In this document: in pieces, positions 1 to 5,997 of the stretch
Layout of the letters: each line of letters starts with the position of its first letter
Position numbering within the stretch: position 1 is the stretch's first letter
NCBI GenBank assembly: GCA_021790415.1
Contig: JAJYDZ010000113.1
Location: 1 to 6,252 of the forward strand
DNA length: 6,252 bases
Source: Thermoplasmata archaeon
Lineage (GTDB): Archaea; Thermoplasmatota; Thermoplasmata; Thermoplasmatales; Thermoplasmataceae
Reading direction: 5' to 3'
Translations under genes and position numbers: made by a program
Notes under the pieces: generated by a model
What the model was told of the DNA's origin: nothing
The model's database searches: none
Seen by the model: only the letters and a program-made list of their open reading frames with translations

Positions 1-314
1 TGTTCACCTATTCCAGAAATAAAGCGGGGAGGATTGCGTGGAGCAGAAGGAGGCAACCATTATGGAAAATTGTCATCGGTTATTTTCTGAGCACTGTGAT
101 CCTTACCGTCATTTCATATCTCCTCTATCCTACTATCATTCCTTACCTTTACCTGAACCTGAAATACACACCCTCACTGACAATACTCATTTCCACTGCC
201 TACTTCTACTGGATACTTCGGGGATTCGGGAGAAGGATATCGAGAAACGTGGAGTGGATAGCAGGTCCCATCATACTTTCTGCGGTGGCTTGGTATATCG
301 CAAATACATACTGA
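1..314 (+). CDS. C-terminal part of a multi-pass membrane protein (5'-truncated by window edge)
   Basis: The frame read from base 3 is open from the window edge to the TGA at 312-314, giving 103 visible residues of a longer protein. It has three hydrophobic stretches, at about residues 23-42, 57-72 and 86-101. An Arg/Lys-rich segment (about 10-22, with RRR at 15-17) precedes the first, and a basic loop (GFGRRISRN, 74-82) lies between the second and third, as expected for cytoplasmic loops of an integral membrane protein. A GTG at 96 could be called as a start, but it falls inside the first hydrophobic segment and the frame stays open upstream of it, so the gene most likely begins outside the window. 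I do not recognise the family and cannot name a substrate. The overlapping frame from the GTG at 38 gives a His/Pro-rich, low-complexity product over this stretch and is a shadow. Confidence 0.7.
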   Translation, partial: FTYSRNKAGRIAWSRRRQPLWKIVIGYFLSTVILTVISYLLYPTIIPYLYLNLKYTPSLTILISTAYFYWILRGFGRRISRNVEWIAGPIILSAVAWYIANTY

Positions 315-339
315 CTCCCCTCATATCCCCTAGGACGGA

Positions 340-575
340 CTTGTTTGCTTATATGTCCCCCCTCCCGGATTTCAAGACAATAGCTGACTTCAGGAAGGAT
401 AACATAGCTCTGGTGAAATCTTTGTTAAAAAGAGTTCAACATCTTCCTGAAGGAGGAGGGTCCTTTCAAGTCTCACAACATCGCCATAGATGGCACGAAG
501 ATAAAAGCACTCAATTCCGTGGACCGCTCTTACTCAAGGGAGAGGCTGAAGAGAACGATGGACGATATTGACAGA
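340..575 (+). pseudogene. Internal fragment of an IS1182/IS5-like DDE transposase, frameshifted
   Basis: Two frames together spell part of an IS1182-type transposase. The first reads PDFKTIADFRKDN (about 367-405), a signature that follows the N-terminal DUF772-like region in this family. After a frame change the second reads KEFNIFLKEEG and then IAIDGTKIKALNSVDR (to about 528), the segment carrying the first catalytic Asp, followed by SYSRERLKRTMDDIDR (to about 575). The change fits one extra base in the A run at 427-431: dropping one A restores a continuous SLLKEFNIF. The protein's N-terminus, the remaining catalytic residues and the C-terminal half are missing, so this is a dead remnant. 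The resemblance ends near 575, where unrelated sequence begins. The left boundary at about 340 is approximate, since upstream similarity fades. Family assignment is from remembered motifs. Confidence 0.72.
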
Positions 576-618
576 TTCGATTACAAATGTAAATGCGGGG
601 GAGAGGATTCGCAGGAAA

Positions 619-720
619 GCCCTAAATTTTTCATAGTGTATTATAATACGGGCTTTCTTTGCGACAAACTTCTTAAAAAGATGTTTGGTCAAGAAATGGT
701 GCGAGAAACGTGACGTTTAA
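619..720 (+). pseudogene. Degenerate C-terminal tail of a second transposase (tail copy A)
   Basis: The frame starting at 619 reads LNFS, a stop (TAG 634), CIII, then ATNFLKR and KKWCEKRDV before TAA at 718-720. This matches the better-preserved tail at 2282-2383 codon by codon, apart from one missing codon near 646-649. The best stretch, 659-711 against 2322-2374, is identical at 46 of 53 bases. The internal stop and lack of an upstream half show it is dead. It is joined to the IS1182-like fragment somewhere between about 575 and 620, so one element probably inserted into, or deleted, the other. I cannot name the family of this tail with confidence. The frame that ends at the TGA at 711-713 also passes through here but does not match the other copy. 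Confidence 0.6.
659..711 (+). repeat. 53-base direct repeat, copy A
   Basis: This stretch is identical at 46 of 53 positions, without gaps, to 2322-2374 in the same orientation. Differences are at 676, 682, 688, 689, 694, 700 and 703. The repeat lies within the two transposase tails. Its two copies flank the pyrC gene. Copy A keeps a weakened form of the hairpin seen in copy B (AAACTTCTT pairs with AAGATGTTT with one mismatch). Confidence 0.85.
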
Positions 721-766
721 TCACGAGGTGTTATTATAGCCAATTCATATTGGACTCTAAGAAATG

Positions 767-775
767 TTATTTAAG
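767..775 (+). promoter_or_regulatory. TATA-like box of pyrC
   Basis: TTATTTAAG ends 20 bases before the ATG at 795, with a purine-rich GAAA just upstream at 761-764 that could serve as a BRE. At this spacing the archaeal start site would fall at or beside the ATG, giving leaderless mRNA. No ribosome binding site precedes the ATG, which agrees with this. The same kind of box at similar spacing precedes the three other gene starts in the window. Confidence 0.6.
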
Positions 776-794
776 CACAAACGATTTCTACGCA

Positions 795-2060
795 ATGTCG
801 CATGACTTGATCATCTCTGGGAATTTTTATTTCGATGGCCTCTTTAGGAACATTGAAGTTGCTGTTACTAATGGAAAAATTACGGCAATAGGAAAGGATC
901 TTCGCGGTAAGCGGAGAATGGAGCTTGCTGGTGCAATTCTCCCGGCGGGAACGGACGTGCATGTTCACTTCAGAGATCCATGGGAAACGGAAAAGGAAGA
1001 TTTCAGTACCGGAACTGCTTCAGCTCTATCCGGAGGAACAACTACAATATTTGACATGCCAAACAACAGGATTCCTGTCGCTGATAGGAGGCTTTTTGAG
1101 GAAAAATTACAGTCAGTGAGAAAGAAAGCATTCTGCGATTTTGGATTATACTCGCTTTTCACCGGAAACAATGCTGCTGATATCGATCAGCGTAGCAGTG
1201 GTGTAAAGGTCTTTCTAGGCGGAAGTACAAACTCTGTGGTTACGCAAAAGATGTCGGGCGATCAGATCGACCTTTTGAACTCTCTCGGCGTACCTGTGGT
1301 ATTTCATGCAGAGGATGAAATATGTCTGAAAACACATAAACTGGGACAGCCTAAAACACTTCGAGATCATAACCAATTCAGACCAGAAAAATGTGAGAAC
1401 ATTGCTGTTAATACCATGAACGCTCTGAACTTAGATAAGCGCATGATCGCACACATCAGTTCTCCTAAAACCCTTGTTTTGGCAGAAAAGAGGCTCATAA
1501 AAGAAGTTACACCACACCACATACTTCTAAATGATGAGATGAATCTCGGCCCTTGGGGGAAGGTTAATCCACCCCTAAGATCAAGGAATATAATGGACGA
1601 GTTAATGCGCTTGTACCTTAGCGGGCAGTTCAATCTCATATCATCCGATCATGCACCGCATACTGAATACGAGAAAGGGGAATTTCAATCAGCCCCTTCT
1701 GGAATAATAGGGGTGGAGACAAGAATCCCTCTGCTGCTCGCCCTATTCAGCAAGAAATTTCTAAACATAGATACTCTTGTCAAGACTGCAATTTCTTTTC
1801 CAGCGGAAATCATGGGCATAAAAAAAGGTAAAGTATCAATAGGGTACTTTGCTGACTTCATTAATTTTGATCCAAGTGATATAACCAAGATAGATGAAAC
1901 TAGGCTTCATTCAAAGCTTAAAGTAACACCGTTCAACGGATTTGATGCTATTTTTCCAAAGAATGTGATAATGCGAGGGGAATCAGTTGTTGAAGATGGA
2001 GAACTGATTGATGACCATGTAGGTGAGCACGTAAAGGAACTAGAAGCTGTCGATCATTGA
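795..2060 (+). CDS. pyrC: Dihydroorotase
   Basis: Catalyses the reversible cyclisation of N-carbamoyl-L-aspartate to dihydroorotate, the third step of de novo pyrimidine synthesis, in the cytoplasm. The 421-residue product shows the amidohydrolase metal site in order: HVH at 56-58 within DVHVHFRDP, a likely carboxylated lysine K138 in GVKVFLGGST, H171 in VVFHAEDE, H220 in IAHISSPKT, and catalytic D285 in SSDHAPHT. VTPHHILLNDEM (238-249) and NPPLRS (258-263) are also typical of the family. Length fits the class I type of archaea and many bacteria. I chose the ATG at 795 over the TTG at 750: the family N-terminus (DLIISGNFYFDG) starts right after it, and a TATA box lies 20 bases upstream, which would place a TTG start outside the transcript. 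The stop is TGA. The gene stands alone, between two transposase tails; no other pyr gene is visible. Confidence 0.95.
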   Translation: MSHDLIISGNFYFDGLFRNIEVAVTNGKITAIGKDLRGKRRMELAGAILPAGTDVHVHFRDPWETEKEDFSTGTASALSGGTTTIFDMPNNRIPVADRRLFEEKLQSVRKKAFCDFGLYSLFTGNNAADIDQRSSGVKVFLGGSTNSVVTQKMSGDQIDLLNSLGVPVVFHAEDEICLKTHKLGQPKTLRDHNQFRPEKCENIAVNTMNALNLDKRMIAHISSPKTLVLAEKRLIKEVTPHHILLNDEMNLGPWGKVNPPLRSRNIMDELMRLYLSGQFNLISSDHAPHTEYEKGEFQSAPSGIIGVETRIPLLLALFSKKFLNIDTLVKTAISFPAEIMGIKKGKVSIGYFADFINFDPSDITKIDETRLHSKLKVTPFNGFDAIFPKNVIMRGESVVEDGELIDDHVGEHVKELEAVDH

Positions 2061-2071
2061 AATTATTAATG

Positions 2072-2173
2072 ATGCCGCTTACCGAAAACTCAATTTCACT
2101 AATAGTAATGCTTTATCTTATACTAATTGATGGATACAGATTAGATCAATATGTTTCATATAACCCTACATAG
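2072..2173 (+). other. Short open frame of 33 codons, doubtful
   Basis: An ATG at 2072 opens 33 codons ending at TAG 2171-2173, in the same frame as the transposase tail that follows. It contains one hydrophobic run (SLIVMLYLILI). It might be further upstream debris of that element or chance. I find no recognisable motif, promoter or ribosome binding site, and would not call it a gene. Confidence 0.15.
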
Positions 2174-2235
2174 ATTTTCCAGCATATTCTTATCTCATAT
2201 TATTCATACCACCCTATCTCGAAGCTTAACTCTGT

Positions 2236-2256
2236 GGCTTCTTTAGAAAAGAAGCC
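2236..2256. other. Perfect 8-bp hairpin with TAGAA loop
   Basis: GGCTTCTT (2236-2243) pairs perfectly with AAGAAGCC (2249-2256) around the loop TAGAA. It lies inside the transposase tail. A second hairpin with the identical loop follows 65 bases on. Confidence 0.55.
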
Positions 2257-2320
2257 TATCAATAAACTACTATATCCTGACCTCAATTCCCCAGAGTGCA
2301 TTATTAGTGCATGCAAGTCT

Positions 2321-2356
2321 CTTGCGACAAACTTCTTAGAAAGAAGTTTGAGCAAG
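2321..2356. other. Long imperfect hairpin with TAGAA loop
   Basis: CTTGC (2321-2325) pairs with GCAAG (2352-2356), and CAAACTTCT (2328-2336) pairs with AGAAGTTTG (2342-2350). A small asymmetric internal loop (GA opposite A) separates the two stems, and TAGAA (2337-2341) is the terminal loop. Fourteen base pairs in all. Imperfect subterminal hairpins of this shape occur at the ends of IS200/IS605-type elements, but a coding-sequence coincidence is possible because the stems fall in Leu-Glu-Lys/Arg codons. Confidence 0.55.
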
Positions 2357-2374
2357 GAATGGGGCAAGAAACGT
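2322..2374 (+). repeat. 53-base direct repeat, copy B
   Basis: The partner of 659-711, with 46 of 53 bases identical and no gaps. It is the better-preserved copy: its frame has no internal stop, and its hairpin has a perfect 9-bp inner stem where copy A has a mismatch. Confidence 0.85.
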
Positions 2375-2383
2375 AGAAAATGA

Positions 2384-2598
2384 TTTATGGAATAAATATA
2401 TAATAATATATATAGTACAGAAGCAAAGATACAGCATAAAAACACGCAGAGAAAATTTTAAAAGTTGGTAAAATACTTGTGGTTACCAATACTTGCTAAA
2501 CTGCATGGCTATCCAATACATTTAAATTGACGCTGTAGACTATGGTCTTGGTTCTAAATATCCCTCGGAATCAATGAATTCATTATGCTGTAAGTTAA
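2384..2598. other. Non-coding spacer upstream of icd
   Basis: No credible gene. It begins very AT-rich (2391-2413, alternating TA). It contains a 7-bp inverted repeat, TTGGTAA (2465-2471) with TTACCAA (2483-2489), overlapped by an 8-base direct repeat AATACTTG (2472-2479 and 2488-2495). It also contains the perfect 12-base palindrome AATGAATTCATT (2573-2584), which sits just upstream of the icd TATA box where an operator could lie. Each of these is within what chance allows in AT-rich DNA. Confidence 0.4.
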
Positions 2599-2605
2599 AT
2601 TTAAG
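2599..2605 (+). promoter_or_regulatory. TATA-like box of icd
   Basis: ATTTAAG ends 25 bases before the ATG at 2630 and matches the core of the pyrC box. No Shine-Dalgarno sequence lies before the ATG, so leaderless or very short-leader transcription is likely. Confidence 0.6.
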
Positions 2606-2629
2606 TTTGTAAACATATACCTTAAGAAG

Positions 2630-4114
2630 ATGGATTCGGAAGATCATTCTCAATTTGATAGAACTCAACGGGAAAATTCCGTGCCAATAACAGTTGCAAA
2701 TGGCGATGGAATTGGGCCTGAAATTATGAAAGCAACTCTCAGAATAATCAAAGCTGCAGGAGCTAGCCTAAAGATAGAGGAAATACAGGTAGGTGAAGAG
2801 GTCTACAAAAGAGGGATATCCTCTGGTATAGAGCCTTCAGCATGGGAATCACTTCGACGAACACGTGTATTCCTGAAAGCACCCATAACAACCCCGGAAG
2901 GAGGTGGATACAAAAGCCTGAACGTTACGGTCAGAAAGACACTTGGACTTTACGCCAATGTTCGACAGTGTCAGTCATATGATCCATTCATCAAAACAAA
3001 ACATCCAGGAATGGATGTAGTGATTGTCCGGGAAAATGAAGAAGATCTTTACGGCGGCATTGAGCACAGGCAGACTGAGGATGTATTTCAGTGCCTGAAA
3101 CTTATAACAAGGCCAGGATCGGAAAGATTAATCAGATACGGTTTTGAATATGCTCGGAGGTACGGAAGGCATAAGGTTACCTGTTTCACTAAAGACAACA
3201 TAATGAAAATGACGGATGGTCTATTTCACAAAGTATTCGACGAGGTGGCAAAAGAATATCCGGACATACAGAGTGAACATTGGATAGTGGACATTGGTGC
3301 TGCCAAGCTCGCTGATAGACCAGAGGATTTTGATGTCATTGTGCTTCCCAACCTCTATGGTGACATTCTTTCAGACGTTGCCGCTCAGATAGCCGGGTCA
3401 GTCGGTATTGCAGGGAGTTCAAACATTGGGGATAGCGTTGCAATGTTTGAAGCTATTCATGGATCGGCACCAAGGAGAGCCGGACAGAATATGGCCAACC
3501 CATCAGGGTTGCTACTTGCAGCAGTCCAGATGCTTGTGCACATAGGGCAGGGAGATGTGGCTTCCAGAGTTCATAACGCCTGGTTGAAAACAATTGAGGA
3601 TGGGATACACACGTACGATATTTACAATAAGGACATCTCTATGGAAAAAGTAGGTACCAGTGAATTTGCAGATGCAGTAATTGAGAGAATAGGAATGAAA
3701 CCCACAGTGCTGAGACCCGTGGAGTATCCTTCAAAATCAGAACCCATTAAGATCACTCTCAAAAGTAGGAATAAGGCAAAAAAGGAGCTCGCGGGAATAG
3801 ATGTCTTTATTGACTGGGAGGGAGATCCTAATGAACTCGGGAGAAGATTGGAAAAAATATCGGGTGATGATCTGAAACTGGTAATGATAACAAACCGGGG
3901 AACAAAGGTGTATCCTGACGGAATACCAGAAACATTTTGTGTTGATCACTGGAGATGCCGTTTTCAGTCAAGAATCCAGGGAAATAAGGTTCAGCATGAA
4001 GATCTTATTAGTCTTCTATCAAGACTTGTGGATGCCGGATTACCTGCTGTGAAAACTGAGGGGCTTTACACATTTGACGGAAAGCCGGGTTACTCTCTCG
4101 GACAGGGGCAGTGA
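2630..4114 (+). CDS. icd: Isocitrate dehydrogenase, probably NADP-dependent, C-terminally extended type
   Basis: Oxidatively decarboxylates isocitrate to 2-oxoglutarate in the TCA cycle, supplying glutamate precursor and reduced cofactor. The 494-residue product begins its fold with VPITVANGDGIGPE (18-31). The isocitrate site is KSLNVTVR (S96, N98, R102) with R112, R134 and Y141. Catalytic K188 lies in TKDNIMKMTDG, and the metal aspartates are D221, D245 and D249 (PNLYGDILSD). The cofactor segment HGSAPRRAGQNMANPSG (277-293) has RR where NAD enzymes usually carry an acidic residue, which favours NADP. Residues about 375-490 form an extra domain (FIDWEGDPNELG, MITNRGTKVYP, DHWRCRF) seen in the long Thermus thermophilus and Rickettsia enzymes and absent from the shorter E. 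coli type, so acquisition from bacteria is plausible. The ATG at 2630 follows a TATA box at leaderless spacing. The stop is TGA. It is a single-gene unit. Confidence 0.95.
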   Translation: MDSEDHSQFDRTQRENSVPITVANGDGIGPEIMKATLRIIKAAGASLKIEEIQVGEEVYKRGISSGIEPSAWESLRRTRVFLKAPITTPEGGGYKSLNVTVRKTLGLYANVRQCQSYDPFIKTKHPGMDVVIVRENEEDLYGGIEHRQTEDVFQCLKLITRPGSERLIRYGFEYARRYGRHKVTCFTKDNIMKMTDGLFHKVFDEVAKEYPDIQSEHWIVDIGAAKLADRPEDFDVIVLPNLYGDILSDVAAQIAGSVGIAGSSNIGDSVAMFEAIHGSAPRRAGQNMANPSGLLLAAVQMLVHIGQGDVASRVHNAWLKTIEDGIHTYDIYNKDISMEKVGTSEFADAVIERIGMKPTVLRPVEYPSKSEPIKITLKSRNKAKKELAGIDVFIDWEGDPNELGRRLEKISGDDLKLVMITNRGTKVYPDGIPETFCVDHWRCRFQSRIQGNKVQHEDLISLLSRLVDAGLPAVKTEGLYTFDGKPGYSLGQGQ

Positions 4115-4203
4115 ATGGTAAAGGGAGGCCGTATATCACGGAATTCCATAATGAATAACCCGATGGAGCCAGGGAGAAGAATCTACGTTCAATACTATAG
4201 ATA

Positions 4204-4227
4204 TTTCCTAATTTCCCTATGATTTTT
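4204..4227 (+). terminator. Possible T-rich terminator of icd
   Basis: Pyrimidine-rich DNA with TTT, ATTTCCC and T5 (4223-4227) lies about 90 bases past the icd stop. Archaeal termination commonly uses T runs without a hairpin. A stronger T6 run lies further on at 4380-4385, so the actual end is uncertain. Confidence 0.25.
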
Positions 4228-4248
4228 CACTGATTTGATCTCGGCCGC

Positions 4249-4344
4249 ATGAATAAAGGATTTGATCATAAACAGGTTGAATACCTGGTACATGGAAACA
4301 TGAAGTTGCTATCTGAATTTGAGAACTTTAACGAAGATTATTAG
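4249..4344 (+). other. Short open frame of 31 codons, doubtful
   Basis: ATG 4249 to TAG 4342-4344 gives a soluble-looking peptide (MNKGFDHKQVEYL, then NEDY at the end). There is no clear TATA box or ribosome binding site at the right distance and no motif I recognise. It could be a small protein, a gene remnant or chance. Confidence 0.15.
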
Positions 4345-4353
4345 TAAGACTTA

Positions 4354-4518
4354 TCAAAAATGCTCTTGTTGTTTTATTATTTTTTGATCGCGCTTGAAAA
4401 TTGAGGCTAGTGATAGATTATTACACTGCCTCAAAATACATAGCATTATAACAGGGGCAAAAATTCCTTCTGTCTGCAATACTGTGGCCACAAAATCCAA
4501 ACATGATGCATAAGACAT
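4354..4518 (-). other. Minus-strand open frame of 54 codons, doubtful
   Basis: Read on the - strand from ATG at 4518 to TGA at 4356-4354. It contains a hydrophobic stretch (FVATVLQT, GIFAPVIMLCIL) that could be one membrane helix, and the frame stays open upstream of the ATG for about 20 codons into the folC start region. Codons look reasonable, but there is no promoter at the expected place and no family I recognise. It may be a decayed membrane-protein gene or a shadow. Confidence 0.18.
4401..4434. other. Bulged 11-bp hairpin
   Basis: TTGAGGC (4401-4407) pairs with GCCTCAA (4428-4434), and, after a single bulged T, AGTG (4409-4412) pairs with CACT (4424-4427), leaving an 11-base loop. It follows a T6 run (4380-4385) rather than preceding one, so it is not a bacterial-style terminator for icd. 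It could be a structured RNA element or the end of a decayed mobile element. Confidence 0.45.
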
Positions 4519-4525
4519 AATTAAG
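4517..4525 (+). promoter_or_regulatory. TATA-like box of folC
   Basis: ATAATTAAG ends 20 bases before the ATG at 4545, the same spacing as at pyrC. This box supports 4545 as the original folC start, and therefore supports the view that the TGA at 4584 lies within the gene and not upstream of it. Confidence 0.55.
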
Positions 4526-4544
4526 AACGGTACATCACCTTTCG

Positions 4545-5834
4545 ATGCATTCAGTGGATCTGGATTTTCTTTACAACCTTAAGTGAGAAGGGGTAAAATT
4601 AGATCTTGAAGTCATAAGAGATTTCGCAAAGTATCTTGATAATCCGCAGGATTCGTTCCGTTCTTTTCATATTTCTGGTTCCAATGGAAAGGGTTCCACA
4701 TCAGCTTTCATATACAATGCATTGCAAGAAACAACGGAAACTGCATTTTATACATCACCGCATCTCATTGACTTCAATGAAAGAATTGTCTCTGGAATGA
4801 AGCTAATTCCGGATGTATATATAGAAAAATTCATTGCGTCTAACAGAGATTTAATAGAAAGGCTGAGGATCAACTTACGAAATCCAACATTTTTTGAGAC
4901 CACAACACTCCTTGCTTTTTCATATTTCAGGAGCATGAAGAATAGTGTTGCTTCCATTGAGGCTGGTCTCGGAGGAAGACTTGATTCGACAAACATAATA
5001 ACGCCTGAGGTGAGTGTTATTACCACTATCGGATACGAGCATGCGGATAAACTTGGCTGCTCACTTGAAGCAATTTCATGGGAAGAGGGAGGGATAATCA
5101 AGAGAGGAAAACCTGTTGTCCTTGGAGACACGAAAGGAGCGGTCATAAAAGAGATAAGGAAAATATCTGATGTCAGGAACAGCAAGCTTTTGTTGAGAAT
5201 TAAGGAGTGCTCCGTCGAAAACATTGAGGAATCCGAAGAGGGTACCTCGTTTGATCTTACTACAGGCAAAGACACTTATTACATCCACACTAATTTGTTA
5301 TGCGGATTCCAGATCGAGAACATCAGCAATGCGGTTCTAGCCTTAGAGCAATCTGATGATCTTAACCCCGGGAGGGCCAAGATAGAAAAGGGAGTATCTA
5401 ACACAAGATGGCCAGGAAGAATGGAGATCATTTCCAAATCTCCTTTCATTATGGTAGACAGTGCACATAACCCGCCGGCAGCTAATACATTGACATACAG
5501 TTATAAGAGAATTTTCAAGGAGAAACCCGTACTGGTTGTTGGGATGATGTCAGATAAGGATATTTTTTCATTTATACACGCAATTAGACCGATCAGCGAC
5601 GAAATTATTTTTACCACTCCAGACGAACCTGACAGGGCAGCAAAGCCCGAAATGCTTTCCGATATTTTTGGAAATATTTTCCGGGGAAAGCATGTAATAC
5701 CCAATCCCTACGAGGCATTAGAATACACCAAGAAGCATTATGAACACATACTTGTCACAGGTTCCATGTATCTAGTGGGCATAATAAAAAATTTGAGGGG
5801 TCAAGCTCACAGCCCTTTAAATAATAGATTTTAA
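4545..5834 (+). CDS. folC: Dihydrofolate/folylpolyglutamate synthase with an in-frame TGA at codon 14
   Basis: Mur-ligase-fold enzyme that uses ATP to add glutamate to dihydropteroate and/or folates, trapping them in the cell. From ATG 4545 the frame encodes VDLDFLYNLK, then TGA (4584-4586), then EGVKLDLEVIRDF, which together is the normal FolC opening. The ATP loop is ISGSNGKGST (43-52, TGA counted as 14), followed by TSPHLIDFNERI (70-81), EAGLGGRLDSTN (139-150), GYEH (163-166) and DSAHNP (305-310). The frame after the TGA is open for 415 codons and ends in TAA. There is no ATG, GTG or TTG between the TGA and the TTG at 4722, and starting there would delete the ATP loop. So this is a recent nonsense mutation, a sequence error, or stop read-through. 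TGA ends pyrC and icd here, so it is not generally reassigned. No glutamylation partner gene is adjacent. Confidence 0.85.
4584..4586 (+). other. In-frame TGA within folC
   Basis: This codon separates DFLYNLK from EGVKLDL. In FolC proteins this stretch is continuous and the position is often basic, so one base change from CGA or AGA (Arg) would produce it. No later in-frame ATG, GTG or TTG exists before the P-loop. Confidence 0.85.
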
Positions 5835-5970
5835 AATAACAAAATTCCTGCATTTCAAATAATTTACTTCAAGATATGGCTGTTACTTCCTCGATCGCTC
5901 TATGGATGTAGTGATCAAAAAGACCTAAAAATACAGGTGATTAAGGAATGGAGCTACACAAGTACAAAAT
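5835..5970. other. Short spacer after folC
   Basis: AT-rich with no credible reading frame or strong repeat. A clear T-run terminator for folC is not evident immediately after its TAA. Confidence 0.4.
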
Positions 5971-5977
5971 ATTTAAC
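5971..5977 (+). promoter_or_regulatory. TATA-like box of the amidohydrolase gene
   Basis: ATTTAAC, within AAAATATTTAAC, ends 21 bases before the ATG at 5998. No Shine-Dalgarno sequence lies before the ATG. It matches the other three boxes in core and spacing. Confidence 0.6.
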
Positions 5978-5997
5978 CATCGGCATTATCGCAATTC

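Larger units (their letters stand above)
2174..2383 (+). pseudogene. C-terminal tail of a transposase, remnant (tail copy B)
   Basis: This frame is open for 69 codons to TGA 2381-2383 but has no start codon and no catalytic region. From 2231 it reads SVASLEKKPINK, then DLNSPECIISACKSL and ATNFLERSLSKEWGKKRRK to the stop. The Lys/Arg-rich ending and the homologous second copy at 619-720 mark it as a piece of a repeated mobile element rather than a host gene. I think it is the tail of a transposase or TnpB-like protein but cannot assign the family from the sequence alone. A 81-codon frame on the other strand (2445-2200) covers the same bases and is a shadow. The left limit is simply the upstream in-frame stop; true homology may begin nearer 2220. 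Confidence 0.55.
4115..4516. other. Spacer between icd and folC
   Basis: No convincing gene. The + strand has only a 31-codon frame (4249-4344), and the - strand a 54-codon frame (4518-4354). The spacer holds T-rich tracts that could end icd transcription, a bulged hairpin at 4401-4434, and a 10-base palindrome TGTGGCCACA (4483-4492) lying 24 bases upstream of the folC TATA box. Confidence 0.5.

Noticed and set aside
38..571. 177-codon frame from GTG 38 as a single gene
   Set aside because: Its first half overlaps the membrane-protein frame and has an atypical His/Pro-rich composition. Only its last third has meaning, as the first frame of the broken IS1182-like transposase.
638..649. Perfect 12-base palindrome GTATTATAATAC beside an 8-bp inverted repeat (GAAAGCCC 615-622, GGGCTTTC 650-657)
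   Set aside because: It lies in decayed transposase sequence. A 12-base palindrome is expected about once or twice by chance in a window this size, and no function is suggested.
750..794. TTG at 750 as pyrC start
   Set aside because: The extra 15 residues do not resemble the family, and the TATA box at 767-775 would lie inside the coding region. ATG 795 fits both promoter and family N-terminus.
2200..2445. 81-codon minus-strand frame
   Set aside because: It is antisense to the transposase tail, whose + strand frame is supported by a homologous second copy.
2573..2584. Palindrome AATGAATTCATT as an icd operator
   Set aside because: The position is suggestive, but a single AT-rich 12-base palindrome is within chance expectation, so it is only mentioned in the spacer entry.
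4584..4586. Selenocysteine or a genome-wide UGA reassignment at the folC TGA
   Set aside because: The position is not a Cys or redox site in FolC. TGA is used as the normal stop of pyrC and icd in the same window.
4748..5275. 175-codon minus-strand frame inside folC
   Set aside because: It is antisense to strongly conserved FolC motifs and is Ser/Leu-rich, as expected of a shadow frame.
4722..5834. TTG at 4722 as folC start
   Set aside because: It would remove the ATP-binding loop SGSNGKGS and the preceding N-terminal helix, which are clearly encoded upstream in the same frame.
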